Shown: positions 1-11,460, numbered from the stretch's first letter. The stretch: DNA of 64,000 nt from Linyphia triangularis (GCA_963978545.1 OZ021725.1:6410676-6474675), one strand, 5' to 3'. Translations and numbers: made by a program. The notes: generated from the sequence alone by a model not told the origin.

Positions 1-162
1 ATTCCAATTAATGTGTTTCATGTATTCATTAAAATATTTAATTTTTCATCAAGTAGTTATTGAATCATTGTATATATTATGCTTCAAGTAGCTTATATAT
101 TGATTTTATTCCAAGAAACTTATATCAATTTTGTAGTAACATATCAATTTTAACTAAAGCAC
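1..162. other. AT-rich DNA, no feature seen
   Basis: AT-rich sequence with no open frame, repeat or motif that I can support. Confidence 0.4.
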
Positions 163-407
163 TATACTAAACTTCAACTTAACTAGACATCACTTAGACG
201 GTAGATCGTCACAGTGCTCATAGGTATTTAATCCATTTTGGCGGCGTGAAAGCGTAATGTTCGCCAAACCACAACCCTGTAGAGATCAAAAGGCTGTAAG
301 GTTTGGCGAGAATTATGTCGTCACTCCGCCAAAATGGATTAAATACCTATGAGCAATGTGACGATCTATCGTCTAAGTGATGTCTAGTTAAGTTGAAGTT
401 TAGTATA
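163..407 (+). mobile_element. Palindromic MITE family A, copy 1 (Tc1/mariner-like)
   Basis: The 245 bp read tatactaaac at one end and gtttagtata at the other. Arms of about 107 bp pair almost completely, leaving a loop of about 30 bp. Three other copies lie at 1464, 15321 and 62758. Copy 4 has an empty-site paralogue that shows the outermost TA is a target duplication, so the element proper starts TACTAAAC. A TA target fits Tc1/mariner-type transposition. It has no coding capacity. Confidence 0.85.
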
Positions 408-783
408 AAATTAGAAAACAGCTAAAGTTGATATTTTGAAAATATTTCTTTAATTGATGGGCTTTATTTTTTGTCTCATTACTTAAATTGTTTTCCTTTC
501 TTTATTTATAACTGCCGACCTTGTTTTTGTTTTCAAAAACTAATACTCTGTAAAAGTGCATTAACGTACCCATTTAACTGGTTCTGATCTGTAAACGCAA
601 CCATTTCACTGTTTATGATTATTTTCTTCTAATGCAATTGCATGTGCTTTTTCATGATTTTAATCAGCTATTGCTCATTGAAAATGTATTTTAATCTTTA
701 TAACTCTATTTGTAAGATTAGTTTAAATTATCTACACATTTTCTAATTCATTAATTTTAATAGGGTAACACTATTGTTTTCAT
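408..783. other. AT-rich spacer, no gene seen
   Basis: AT-rich unique-looking sequence between two MITEs. No supported feature. Confidence 0.4.
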
Positions 784-791
784 GGCAAAAC

Positions 792-1126
792 CATAGATAT
801 AGATAAACAACTGGATAGACTGCTCTATTGTCAATGCAAAGAGAAAAACGCGCCGGGGATTGCTAAGCTGGTGGGAAGATTAACCAATCACAGTTCACTT
901 TTATAGTTGGATGGAAATGCGAAAAACCTTGTAAAGTGTTAGAGTATATATTTTTTTGCACATTATTACTAATTAAGGTCTACTATTGACATTTCTGCTG
1001 TGTACAACCCACAATTTTATTTTCAATCCTCGGCAATCCGTATTTTTTATCCCGCCAATTACATCTGGCAATGGTTTCATTTTCCCAGCGTTAAGCAGTC
1101 TATCCAGTTGTTTATCTATATCGATG
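792..1126 (+). mobile_element. 335-bp MITE family E, copy 1, 8-bp TSD
   Basis: The 335-bp element has inverted ends of about 33 bp (catagatatagataaacaac here; CATCGATATAGATAAACAAC in other copies). It is flanked by the perfect 8-bp duplication ggcaaaac at 784-791 and 1127-1134. Three more copies of exactly 335 bp occur at 10772, 26687 and 27433, each with a different perfect 8-bp duplication. An 8-bp duplication fits hAT or P-type transposases. The element is non-coding, and open frames across it are accidental. Confidence 0.9.
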
Positions 1127-1134
1127 GGCAAAAC

Positions 1135-1463
1135 CTACTTCAAGAAAACAAACCATGATATGACTCATAGTCCAAATATCCTCACTGAATCATAGACAAC
1201 TTTCATCCAAAAAAGAAAGCATGCATATTTTTTCATTTCAAGCAGATTTTGAAGCAATTGTTTTTTGATTGAGAAAACTTGAAGAAGTTAAGTGGTTAGT
1301 ATGTACAGGTACATTAAGGTTAGTACTCTTTGGGTTGATTCCATGACTTTTCTATTACAACAATTTCTGTTGAAAACAAAAATTCACGACCTCACAATTT
1401 TGCTTCATTATTAACATTTCATAATAAAATATATATATACACAGTGTACATTGTATACTACAC
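1135..1463. other. AT-rich spacer, no gene seen
   Basis: AT-rich sequence ending in a short TA-rich run. No supported gene or element. Confidence 0.4.
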
Positions 1464-1708
1464 TATACTAAACTTCAACTTAACTAGACATCACTTAGAC
1501 GGTAGATCGTCACATTGCTCATAGGTATTTAATCCATTTTGGCGGAGTGACGACATAATTCTCGCCAAACCTTACAGCCTTTTGATCTCTACAGGGTTGT
1601 GGTTTGGCGAACATTACGCTTTCACGCCGCCAAAATGGATTAAATACCTATGAGCACTGTGACGATCTACCGTCTAAGTGATGTCTAGTTAAGTTGAAGT
1701 TTAGTATA
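1464..1708 (-). mobile_element. Palindromic MITE family A, copy 2
   Basis: This 245-bp copy is nearly identical to the one at 163-407, but its short asymmetric centre is in the opposite orientation. The two copies therefore form a large inverted repeat about 1.05 kb apart, enclosing the 335-bp MITE. The ends are tatactaaac and gtttagtata. Confidence 0.85.
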
Positions 1709-1982
1709 TATATGTTTGTAATAAGTTTATAATTGATTATATGTAATATAAAAAAAAGCTAACAAAGGAGATTTTTTGTATTCTCAAATTTTAATACATC
1801 AAACTGAAAAAACTTGATTTTCTTATATGATAGTGGTAATTTCAATTGCCGGTAGCAACCCTAAATATTATTTAAATTACTCAAAAATTTTTACAAATGA
1901 GTTTTCTCACCAAAAGGAATCATTTGAAAGGTTGTCCCGTTAAAAATGTAAAAATTAATTTTTAGTGGCATATATAAGACGC
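1709..1982. other. AT-rich spacer
   Basis: No supported feature. Confidence 0.35.
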
Positions 1983-2709
1983 ACCTTAATACCTGTGCTT
2001 CGCTACGAAATTTTACCATGCGCATTTTAGCAAATCAAAAGAGATTCGCTTATTCCACATTTCAGACGTTTGATTCTATTTCGATCTCGAAAAATTGATT
2101 TTTCAAAATAGGCATATCTAATTTTATCTATGCTTGCTTTTGTTGATATTTGTTCTAAAATTTATAATTGTGAATATATTGGAAATGAGACATTTGAATA
2201 CCCCTCTTTTAGAACGTTTAACTTCCCTTTTGATCCTTTTTAATTAGTTACCGAGATTAGATTGCAATAGTCTATTGTGTTTAAGTTTGCTCTTAGTTCA
2301 AATTTTAGAAGGACATAAGGATATTCCTCGTATAGTTTGAATGTTGCATCGACTTTTCATCCCTTAAAAATTCATTAATCGATATTGGAAGAACTTATTT
2401 TTTCTATATTTGCTCTTCTTAATATTTCCACAGAATATCAGAGTTACGACTACATTGGAAGAAGGACATTCCAATATCCCTCGTTTAGAACATTTAACCA
2501 CTTTTCGATCCCTTAAAGTGGGTTAATCGAGATCGGAATAGCTTACTTTTTCTATGTTTGTCTTTGTTGACATTTGAGACAAATATCCGAGTTGCAACTA
2601 CATTGGAAAGGGCACTAGAATATCCCTCGTTTGGAACGTTTCACCCCTTTTCCGCCCTTGAAAGTGGCTTAATCGAGATCGGAATAACTTACTTTTTCTA
2701 TTAGTGTCC
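1983..2709 (-). mobile_element. Repeat B copy 1, left part (Helitron-like end, 148-bp internal units)
   Basis: It starts with a segment (cctgtgcttcgctacgaaat) shared with the copy at 63337, where the same motif abuts CTAG followed by T on the minus strand, as in Helitron 3' ends. Inside are imperfect tandem units of about 148 bp, recognised by ttaatcgagatcggaatag at about 2524 and 2672. The repeat continues at 6098-6195 and 6736-6850 after nested insertions. The Helitron assignment is tentative; the repeat itself is clear. Confidence 0.5.
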
Positions 2710-2769
2710 TTATTGACATTTCAGATTATCTGGCGCCGTCAGCAACACGAGGGCTATAATGCGCCTAAA

Positions 2770-3802
2770 CAGTGGCGGCTGGTGCAGGGGGCCAGGGGGG
2801 GCCCAGGCCCCCTCACTTTTTTTAACCCTGGCCCCACTTATATAGATGTTTGATTATATTGTTTTGTTGTGGAATTTCTTTAAAATAATATTAATATAAG
2901 CTTAAAACTTATTTAAGCTTATATTAGCTTTACACTTATTAACTATTGTGCGGGAGCAACATTTTTCTAGAGGGAACAAAATGATCCCTTATTCGAACGG
3001 CCTTGGACTTGAAACTAAAGGTCATAGATAAGAGGATCGCATAACGTTGAGACTTTCACGTGACATCCTTGATTTAGCAAAGGGTTTGGGGGTTTAGTCA
3101 TACCATGGATACCAAATTACAAAAAAAAACCACCCCCGATCGCTCCGTTCAGGTGTGGAATGGAATGACCGAGTGTTCCAGAGACGGCTATCGCGCGATT
3201 CTAGTGAAACCGCGTGAGGAAATTGTCAATGATAAATATCCATTGTGAGATTATTATTATTATTATTTTTTTTTTAAAATTTTTCTATTTATTTTTCAAA
3301 ATGTAAAAGTAAGATTTTATCTGCAATTTTTTTTTTTTTTTAGATATTTACTTTTTTCCCGAAAGATGTTTGAGTAGTTAAATAATCGTCTAAATGATCG
3401 GAAGAGTGATAATTTGTCTTACCTCTCACACTGATATTTGACATCGTATTCAATTATTAATGTAACTCATACTCCGATCTGACCGATATCATCAACAGAA
3501 GAATTGCTATTCAGACAATTAAAATTTTTTTTATTCTCAAAATAATTGGTTTCACTATAATCCATCCATTGTATATCGAAACATCTTTTCTTTTTTCCAA
3601 ATATAGTCTTGTAAAATGTAAATAAGGCAAACCTAGGTACTGTTACTGGAACAAATCTTGATGAGCATGTAGATGTAGTATGGAATCTGAATCGTGAACC
3701 TATACTCCCTTTAAAAAGCAAATCATGCCAATAATTTGAAAATATCAAATAAAGTTTGTACATTTTTAAAATTACAGAAGCGACATTTAGTCGGACCAGT
3801 TA

Positions 3803-3880
<78 letters not shown>

Positions 3881-5858
3881 AGGAGAGGATATAATTTTCA
3901 AAACAAAGTCTGTGATAACTAAAGAAATTAAAAGTTTATAGCTAGTAGTTCTATGTTTCAACAACTTCTTTTCAAAATATCAAGAATCATGACTAAACAC
4001 TTATTTTTAATTATTGCTATGTCCAAACTCAATGACCAGAGGTTATATATATACTCAATTAGAGTGTGAAACGTCACCAGATCGAGCCCCTTCGGGTGCT
4101 AAGCAGACTGTTTTCAAAGTGATTAGGCATCTCAAATTTGAGATGGCATTTTCCCCTTGAAAGATCGCCTGAAAGATGTTTTCCCTTGATAAAGGAACTA
4201 ATATCATAACTAATGATGTTTCGGTTCCCCTGTATTTTTTACAATATTTTTAATTGAGTTATTAAACTGATTTAGTTGTTTCTCCTAATTCTTTGTTTTC
4301 TTTTTCTTAGATACAGAATTGAAATTGATTAACCCTTAAATGCATGAAATTTTATTTTCAATAAATAAAATTTGAAATCAACTAAGAAATGGGTGTAGCT
4401 AAAGAGAAAAATAATAATAATAATAATAAAAAAAACATAAGGATTTTGAATATTGATGTAGTTTTACATCACAAAAAAAGCTGCATTTTCCTCGCATAAA
4501 TTTATCAGTATATGCAAAAATATAAATATAATTCGTTACTCTACCTTGTTTTTACCAGAACAATTTTTCCTGTGTGTTTTTATTACTTTTTATATAAATT
4601 ATCGTAATTCGTAACACCCGCCGAAATGAAATTGTACTCAGACAACAGCGCCCCCAACAATAAAAATTGTCACAGATAAAGAAATAAACTGTCAAAGATT
4701 ATAGTTGCGTTCGAAAACGATAAAATAATTTCGGTAAAATAAAAACATTATGCAAAGGTTACTACATAAAGAGATCTACATTCCACGCATTTAAGGAATG
4801 TATCGAAAAGGCAACAATATGCATTTAAGGGTTAACATCTGTTTTTATATTTTCACATATTTTATGTAATTTGTATTTTAATTTACTACAATGATAATGT
4901 CAAACAGAATTCAAAAGCATTGCTTAGCCTCGTTCAAAATTCTATCATCTTAAATTCATCATTTTAAATTGTTCAAAAATCTAACTCTGTTGCCTTTATT
5001 GTACATAAAATTGATTTTTGTTACCTTCAAAGTTAATTTTTACACTTCGTTCAATTGACACGAGTTCATTTTAGTATGTTCTCTATTCTTAATCTAATTA
5101 AAATATAAAATAATTATAACATGCTTTTCCTTACATGTTTAAGGATGGTTAATTATATTTTAAATGGATTAGGGAGAACAAAAATAATATCTCTAACATC
5201 CCCTTCTTTTTTTAATTTTACAGTAAGTCCCTTTACTGTCGTATTTACGGCTGTTCCTGATCACTATCACTGGTCAGGAAGCGCTCTTGGTTGGCTTCTC
5301 GAAGGGATCACCAGATCCTTAAAATACTTTCAATAAATATAAAAATTTAACCCTCAAACTCATGGACAGTGGCATATATTACTTGAAAGTGGGCGCATAC
5401 AGAAGAGTACAAGACGGGTAAAGCTTCAAACTGGAAATTTTCAATCATGAATAAATATTAATATTTCAGTTAGAAATCCAATAAATAGATATGCCCTAAT
5501 TTTACGTTTAAATGAATAATTTGAAGCCTATACTTTACTCTTTCCTAGGAATACAACACTTAATTTCTAATTTTCAAAAGCAAACGGGGCAAGTGCACCT
5601 TTTTAACCCTTTCTGGTATCGCCCATGCTCAAATAGAACGTTTTTGTTACAATTCTTTTAAAGAAATATTTACTTTATTAAGATTGAAATTATTTAATTG
5701 TTTAATTAATCTTGTACTTTTTTTGTTATATACATTTGAGTAACAATGACAAAATTACATGAAATTCATGTATTTCTGATATTAGTATGTTTTTTTTCTC
5801 ATGACATGCAATTGTTAATTCGGGCCCCCTCACTTTTTCTACCCACGAGCCGCCACTG
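2770..5858 (-). mobile_element. hAT-type transposon, 3.1 kb, degenerate, 8-bp TSD
   Basis: The ends are CAGTGGCGGCT and its complement AGCCGCCACTG, followed by imperfect terminal similarity with GC-rich ccccctcac segments. The 8-bp duplication cgcctaaa (2762-2769, 5859-5866) flanks it, and the uninterrupted SINE sequence gives the empty site. These are hAT hallmarks. The only hint of transposase is a 98-codon minus frame at 3467-3763. Its RCF...WMDYS stretch resembles the TTF-type zinc-finger start of ZMYM-like hAT transposases, but weakly. The rest is AT-rich, with a long TA microsatellite. Probably non-autonomous. Confidence 0.8.
3801..3876. repeat. (TA)n microsatellite
   Basis: About 38 uninterrupted TA repeats inside the hAT element. 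Confidence 0.95.
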
Positions 5859-6097
5859 CGCCTAAACATTCGTCATTAGACAAGCCAACATACATTTACA
5901 AACATCCATGCCTTATACGGAACTCGAACACTCAACCTCGCGGATTACTAGCTTCTAGACCGCGAGGTTGCGGGTTCGAGTTCCGTGTAAGGCATGGGTG
6001 TTTGTAAATGTATGTTGGCTTGTCTAATGACGAATGTTTAGGCGCATTATAGCCCACGTGTTGCTGACGGCGCCAGATAATCTGAAAACAACCAACC

Positions 6098-6850
6098 TTA
6101 TTGACTTTTCAGCCAATTTTCAGTGTTGTGACTTACATTGGAAGAGGGACATTCGAATATCCTTCGTTTGGAACGTTTAACCCCTTTTCGACCCTTTAAC
6201 CCTTTAAATCTCATGGAGTCAGCGTTGTGGGTTTCACAAAACCCCAATGACTTTCCATTTCTTAAAAACTGGAAATGTACTCGCCCGACTCGTTCTCCTG
6301 TCTGCCACTCCTGGGATTGCTGTGGGGGGTCACTGTCGACCATTAAAAGATCATTACTATATTTCTACAACCTGCAATAGGGTTGTGCGTTGGGTCATCT
6401 GCTTGATATGTCGGAGAATTTAGTTGGCGTCTTATCAATGAAACAAACGCCACCGCTAAGTACATGACAAGATTCGCATAAAAGAAAAGTCCCTGACTAT
6501 CTTACTCCACGTCCAAAGGGTGGAGCAGTTTGACATTGAGTACTTTAAATCCATGTCTCCCCTCTACATGCCCCACAATAGCCTATTGTTGAGGACCGTC
6601 ACACTTTAAACAACTACTGCAGGGCAGTTCCCCTCACTTGGAAATATACGTTTACCCCTGCACCCGCCCAAAAGGCGACTAGCTGGGAAATTCTCTACAA
6701 GGCGGTATAGGGCGGGTTGGGATTTAAAGTGTTAAAGAGAGTTAATTGATATCGGAATAGCTTACTTTTTCTACGTTTGTCTTTGTTGAAATTTATACCA
6801 ATATTCAGAGTTGTGACCATACGGGAAGTGGGAGAATCAGTGACGAGCGA
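6098..6850 (-). mobile_element. Repeat B copy 1, right part, with nested insertion
   Basis: Continuation of repeat B after the SINE dimer (6098-6195 and 6736-6850). It has the same cattggaagagggacattcg and atcggaatagcttactttt segments as the copies at 2440-2700 and 63700-64000. Confidence 0.5.
6196..6735. mobile_element. piggyBac-like MITE, TTAA target duplication
   Basis: The element begins CCCTTTAAATC after TTAA (6196-6199) and ends GATTTAAAGTG before TTAA (6732-6735). The uninterrupted repeat B sequence (cccttaaagtgggttaatcg) at about 2510 gives the empty TTAA site. CCCTTT termini at TTAA are typical of piggyBac. The interior has higher GC. The two overlapping 80-codon frames inside are on opposite strands and match nothing I recognise. 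Confidence 0.75.
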
Positions 6851-7439
6851 GTGAGGGAGGGTTTTGTCTTATATATACAGAGAAGACCATCATTAATAAC
6901 GATTCACTTATTAAACATTAAAAAAGGGGCCCAGTCTGTGAGAAAAATAAAAGCATCTTTCTTTGGAAACCTCCACCGCGTCCTACCAGCTCCACAATTA
7001 ATTGCGATTCGCTCATTGATTCCACTAAAAAAAAAAAAAAAAAACGTTTTCCAAGAGGAGAATTAATTGCATTAAAACGTACCCGTGTAGTGCTCTATTT
7101 TTCAAAGAAAAAAAAATTCTTTTACGGTTGGCTGGATCAAGAATAAACAACGGGGAGGCCATTTTTTTTTCTTCTTGGATCAAGTTTTGTTTCGCTAATT
7201 AGATGAATTAATCTAGAAAGAAGGAAATGAATTTAACGTAAAAAGTTGAAAAGAAGTTTAATCCATTTTTTTTTTTTTTTTTTTGCTTATAGGCTCTGAA
7301 CTACACGCCATCGTCTGTCTGAAATGTCAAAGAATTAAGGCTTTGTAGAGGACATGTCAGTTTGAGTTGTCCGCTTACTTTATGGTTGTTGATTTTCGTA
7401 TTAATTTAATGAAATGAGTTTTCTTAAGAGAAAGTTCTA
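6851..7439. other. Unassigned, A and T homopolymer runs
   Basis: AT-rich sequence with several A or T runs of 9-20 bases. No gene recognised. Confidence 0.4.
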
Positions 7440-7960
7440 GTAAGGATCATTCCCTATACTCGCTGTGTTGTTCACTCATTTAATTAAAAATGGCCAGTTT
7501 GGCGATATTTTTTACATGGGCAAAATAAAAAAAAAGCACGCCAAAATGGCGAAATTGATGATGTTATTCGATAGACATTATATTGTTTTTTTTTTTTTTC
7601 TTGTGCGTGAAACGGAAAAAATATCCATCGTTGATGGGCGATGCTCAAGGTCAGAGAGCTCTTTGTCAAAGGCACTTGTTAAATACAAACTATTGATAAT
7701 AGAAATATTTAAATAAAAAGAAATTAAAAAATATTTATTAAATGTGGATAGTAGAAGAATTGCTAAAACCTCCTGTAAACTCATTGATTGTTGTAATTTA
7801 CTGTTTATATTTTCGTTTACTTAAAAAAAAATATTCAGTTTGGTGATAATTCTTACATGAGCGAAACATGGCGAAACACTTTTCGATAATTCTTTGATTA
7901 TATTTTCTTGTAAGTGAATCAGAGGGAAAACAGTTGTAGGTAAAGGACTAACGGGGTGTT
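7440..7960 (+). repeat. Interspersed repeat F fragments
   Basis: 7440-7471 matches the terminal sequence of the MITE at 34656 (aaggatcattccctatactc). From about 7485 (ttggcgatattttttacatg) the sequence is similar to 26080-26280. The family is unclassified and the copies are diverged. Confidence 0.45.
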
Positions 7961-8690
7961 GAACCAGGGACTCCTAGATCAGTAGACAGGCGTGCTAACC
8001 ACTAGACAAAAGTGGCCACTAGTGTATAGGTGTTGTATCTGTCATTTGTATACCAGACCTACACATAGACACTTTCCAGTGAGTGGCGAAGGGTTGTGAA
8101 CGATTGAATTGCCTGCGTCTGAGTTGAGTGCGTTGCGAGTGGCAGTGAGTCGCCAGAGGTTGCTTGCTGAGTTGGTAGTGTGGAGGTCATGCAGTATTTT
8201 CAGAAGGCGCCGATAGATGGTAGCATGATGCTGTTTTTCGATAGTCACCAATGTAGGTGAAGTGTTAACGGGGATTCGAACCAGGGACTCCTAAATCAGT
8301 AGACAGGCGTGCTAACCACTAGACAAAAGTGGCCACTAGTGTATAGGTGTTGTATCTGTCATTTGTATACCAGACCTACACATAGACACTTTCCAGTGAG
8401 TGGCGAAGGGTTGTGAACGATTGAATTGCCTGCGTCTGAGTTGAGTGCGTTGCGTGTGGCAGTGAGTCGCCAGAGGTTGCTTGCTGAGTTGTTAGTGTGG
8501 AGGTCATGCAGTATTTTCAGAAGGCGCCGATAGATGGCAGCATGATGCAGTTTTTCGATAGTCACCAATGTAGGTGAAGTGTTAACGGGGATTCGAACCA
8601 GGGACTCCTAGATCAGTAGACAGGCGTGCTAACCACTAGACAAAAGTGACTACTAGTGTCTGTTAGGTGTTGTATCAGTTATTTGTATAC
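7945..8690 (-). repeat. Tandem 317-bp SINE-derived units
   Basis: The segment ccagggactcct recurs at 7964, 8281 and 8598, exactly 317 bp apart, giving two full units and a partial third. Read on the minus strand, each unit carries a tRNA-like head with an A-box-like tagtggttagcacgcc and a B box (ggttcgaatcc), then a body containing gccatctatcggcg-like sequence. That body motif is shared with 13484-13510. Identical 69-codon minus frames in both units (8042-8251, 8359-8568) are copies of the SINE body, not genes. Confidence 0.75.
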
Positions 8691-8870
8691 GAGACCTCCA
8701 TACAGTCATTGGACATTGATGGATGATGTCCAAGGGAAAAGAACTGTGTTAAAGACATTCGTTTTTCAACTTTTGACTTCTTTATCGCATTTCTATGAAA
8801 ATTTCGGAGGTGGGGATATATTGAACAACTTAAGAGGCATAACCACAGTAATTTTTTTTTAACTCGAACA
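8691..8870 (+). repeat. Interspersed repeat F, middle segment
   Basis: Similar to 26240-26370, sharing gacattcgtttttcaacttt and the following ggtggggat and accacag segments. It seems to be one repeat split by the SINE-derived tandem. Confidence 0.5.
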
Positions 8871-8924
8871 ACTTAGCTTAGGCCTTGAGCCTGTTATTGG
8901 TCTTAAAATTTGTAATTATTTGTA

Positions 8925-9656
8925 TTAAGGTATACATATACAATTGAGATGATTTTCTTTAATTGTTAGGTTATAATTTCAAACTTTTTGGCAGTATATC
9001 AAAATTAAAAATGATGCATTTTTATAAACAAACTTTTTTTTTCCGTCAATTTTTTAATCAGTTAATTGCAATTAAAGTGACTAATTAGGACATTATTAGA
9101 ACATACATAAATAAACTTGTAATTAACTTAGAGGTATTATTTTTATTGTAAATAAAATATATTATATTGACGCATGTTCCTATGGAGGATTTTGAATTGG
9201 GCTTCAATGTGTATTTAATTATAAATTTTTAAATAAAAAGTTTGAAAAAATACATAGTTTTTAACAAAAAATTAAGATTAAAATATGCATAAAAAATGTG
9301 TTTATAACAATATATATTAGATTCTCCATAGAAAACACATTCACAACTATTGTCTACTAAACAAAATTAGAATTTTGTAAATCGGACCATTTTTTATGAA
9401 GTTATAACAGTTGGCGTAAAGTCATATAACACCGAAATGTCATTCTTCAGAAAACGCGTTTAAAGTTTACTACACTAATGAACGTGATACAAAACAGGTT
9501 CACAAAACCCACTGTAATTTTAAAAATAATTTGAGTCTCGGAAAGAAAATGGTATTATTTTAATGGTAAGGAATTCGGGAATATTTTGAAACCAAAAAAA
9601 CAAAAACGCAGATTTGAGTCAAATTTCGCGATTCCTAATGTATATGTATACCTTAA
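8925..9656. mobile_element. TTAA-bounded MITE, 732 bp
   Basis: The ends are TTAAGGTATACATATAC and its complement GTATATGTATACCTTAA. The copy at 53492-54223 has exactly the same 732-bp length and similar ends. A TTAA boundary fits piggyBac-like transposition. No coding frame. Confidence 0.65.
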
Positions 9657-10024
9657 TCAGTTAACTGAGTTTGACGAGTGCCAGGATTTTTTTTATCATG
9701 CCGAGTAAACTCGTCGTGCGTAAAAAGTAGTGACCATTGGCTATTTAAATTGTAATTATTACGAAAACCGAAACATATTCTCAAATTTCAAGGTGTTTAG
9801 AAAATTTTGAGGCCAGGCTGGAATAGAACAAAAAATTGTAAAATATATAAAATTTGAGACAAGGGCATGCGTCCCCGCATGCACCGGCTGAAACAGCTTA
9901 AGTTTGGTTGTGGGTTTACTGGCGCAACAACAACTGGTGTTCTATTTGTAAAGTCCCATTGTGTGTAGTACCCTGTTTCGATGAATACCACTCCACAAAA
10001 GGAATTTAAATTTTTAACTTTAGA
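9657..10024. other. Unassigned stretch
   Basis: An 82-codon minus frame (9797-10045) crosses this stretch but runs into the neighbouring transposon and matches no family I know. The GC content of 9860-9990 is somewhat higher than its surroundings. Confidence 0.3.
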
Positions 10025-10630
10025 CAGGGTGGCCACAAAATTCAAGAAAAAAAAGTTTCCTGATAATTCCCCGACAGATTTCTAAAAATTTCCCTGATTT
10101 TAGGGTAAGCTTTTTTTCAAATTTCCCCAATTTTCTTATGTTTTCCAGTTGTCTAGACACCGTGATCAAATAAAACATGTATGCTAAAGAGATAATAAGC
10201 AATTTTTTTTAAAAATAGTTTTGCTGGTAATGAAAATTTTAAATTATTCCGTAACATTAAACTTCTAATGCCTTACCACCTCAAATATCTATTTAAATAG
10301 CGCCAAAATATGGATGAAAGTGCCTTAAACAGTACAAAATTTCCCTGATTTTCATGAAATTTTAAAAAGTTCCCTGACATTTCCCAGAATCAGAAAACTC
10401 CCTGACATTTCCCGCCGACCAAACGGTATAGTGGTTAGCATGCTAGCTTCTAGACCGCGAGATTGCGGGTTCGAGTCCCGTGTTGGCATGGGTGTTTGTA
10501 AATGTATGTTGGCTTGTCTAATGACGAATGTTTCGGCGCATTATAGCCCTCGTGTTGCTGACGGCGCCAGATAATCTGAATACAACCAACCCTGACATTT
10601 CCCTGATTTCCCGGTTCAGTGGTCAATCTG
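10025..10630 (+). mobile_element. CAGGGT-bounded element family G, copy 1, 5-bp TSD
   Basis: It starts CAGGGTGGCCACAAAATTC and ends near GTGGTCAATCTG. It is flanked by the 5-bp duplication ttaga (10020-10024, 10631-10635). The interior is rich in repeated 'ccctgacatttcc' phrases. Copies lie at 29263 (truncated) and 44969. A SINE is nested at 10414-10590. A 5-bp duplication is not the 8 bp expected of hAT, so the superfamily is open. Confidence 0.75.
10414..10590 (+). mobile_element. tRNA-derived SINE, full length, 13-bp TSD
   Basis: The SINE has an A-box-like tagtggttagc, a B box ggttcgagtcc, a body ending gctgacggcgccagata, and an AACC-type tail. It is flanked by the perfect 13-bp duplication cctgacatttccc (10401-10413, 10591-10603). 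Copy 3 of the host element (about 45345-45375) shows the uninterrupted site. Confidence 0.93.
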
Positions 10631-10771
10631 TTAGATGTATTATTTTTCGTTAATTATACAATACATGTTAAATAAATAGATATTGGTAATAAAATGAGCA
10701 ATTTTATAAAAATAAACAAACTTTTTTTATGCAATATTTTAACAGCGACACTAACTCTGTACTGACTATAC

Positions 10772-11106
10772 CATCGATATAAATAAACAACTGGATAGAC
10801 TGCTTAACGCTGGGGAAATGAAGCCGTTGCCAGATGAAATTGGTAGGATAAAAAATACGGATTTTTGAGGATTGGAAATAAAATTTTGGGTTGTACACAG
10901 CAGAAATGTCAATAGTAGACTTTAATTAGTAATAATGTGCAAAAAAATATATACTCCAACACTTTACAAGGTTTTTCGCATTCCCATCCAACTATAAATG
11001 TGAACTGTGATTGGTTAATCTTCCCACCAGCTTCGCAATCCCCGGCGTGTTTTTCTCTTTGCATTGACAATGGAGCAGTCTATCCAGTTGTTTATCTATA
11101 TCGATG
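10772..11106 (-). mobile_element. 335-bp MITE family E, copy 2
   Basis: 335 bp with TIR catcgatataaataaacaac, inverted relative to copy 1. The perfect 8-bp duplication is gactatac (10764-10771, 11107-11114). The 64- and 66-codon frames across it are not genes. Confidence 0.92.
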
Positions 11107-11114
11107 GACTATAC

Positions 11115-11460
11115 TCGTCATCGATCGATTTTCGTGACACACAGAAATTCGCACTTTCAAAACGGAACGACACAGTTAACTGGTTAAAATCGTTAGATCC
11201 GTTTTTTAGCAATTGATGAAAAACATGTGCGCAATTTTGACGAAAATCTTAATGACAGGTTTCATAGCCACCACTAACCCATTTGCAAAAGTTCGACCAC
11301 AAACAGACTTTTTTTCTAGACCACTTTTTTGAACTCGGGATGTTCAAAAACGAGGAGAAATGAAAAAAGGAAAAAAAAAATCTATTTTTTTTTAACCAAA
11401 TGCAATACTTTCATTACCCTATGTTGAAAAAACGGATCAGTGAAAGTAAAAAGTGATAAT
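11115..11460 (+). repeat. Interspersed repeat F, distal segment
   Basis: Similar to 26380-26680 and 50720-50960, with the shared order aaaatcgttag, gcgcgatttcgacg-like, tttttctagaccact and ctttcattaccctat. Confidence 0.5.

Larger units (their letters stand above)
2722..6097. mobile_element. Head-to-head palindromic SINE dimer, split by a hAT element
   Basis: A minus-strand copy of the tRNA-derived SINE (2722-2769 continued at 5859 to about 5945) is joined tRNA-end to tRNA-end with a plus-strand copy (about 5946-6097). The whole dimer is bracketed by a near-perfect duplication, ttattgacattt at 2710-2721 and ttattgactttt at 6098-6109. Both arms share variants missing from other SINE copies here (cctaaac for ccgaaac, gttccgt for gtcccgt). 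This suggests one arm was copied from the other rather than two independent insertions. Confidence 0.75.

Noticed and set aside
3467..3763. 98-codon minus frame as an intact hAT zinc-finger protein
   Set aside because: Only a weak RCF...WMDYS resemblance. Too short and unsupported to list as a gene; noted inside the hAT entry.
8042..8568. Two almost identical 69-codon minus-strand frames as a duplicated gene
   Set aside because: They are the SINE body in a 317-bp tandem; the sequence is explained by the tRNA-like unit.
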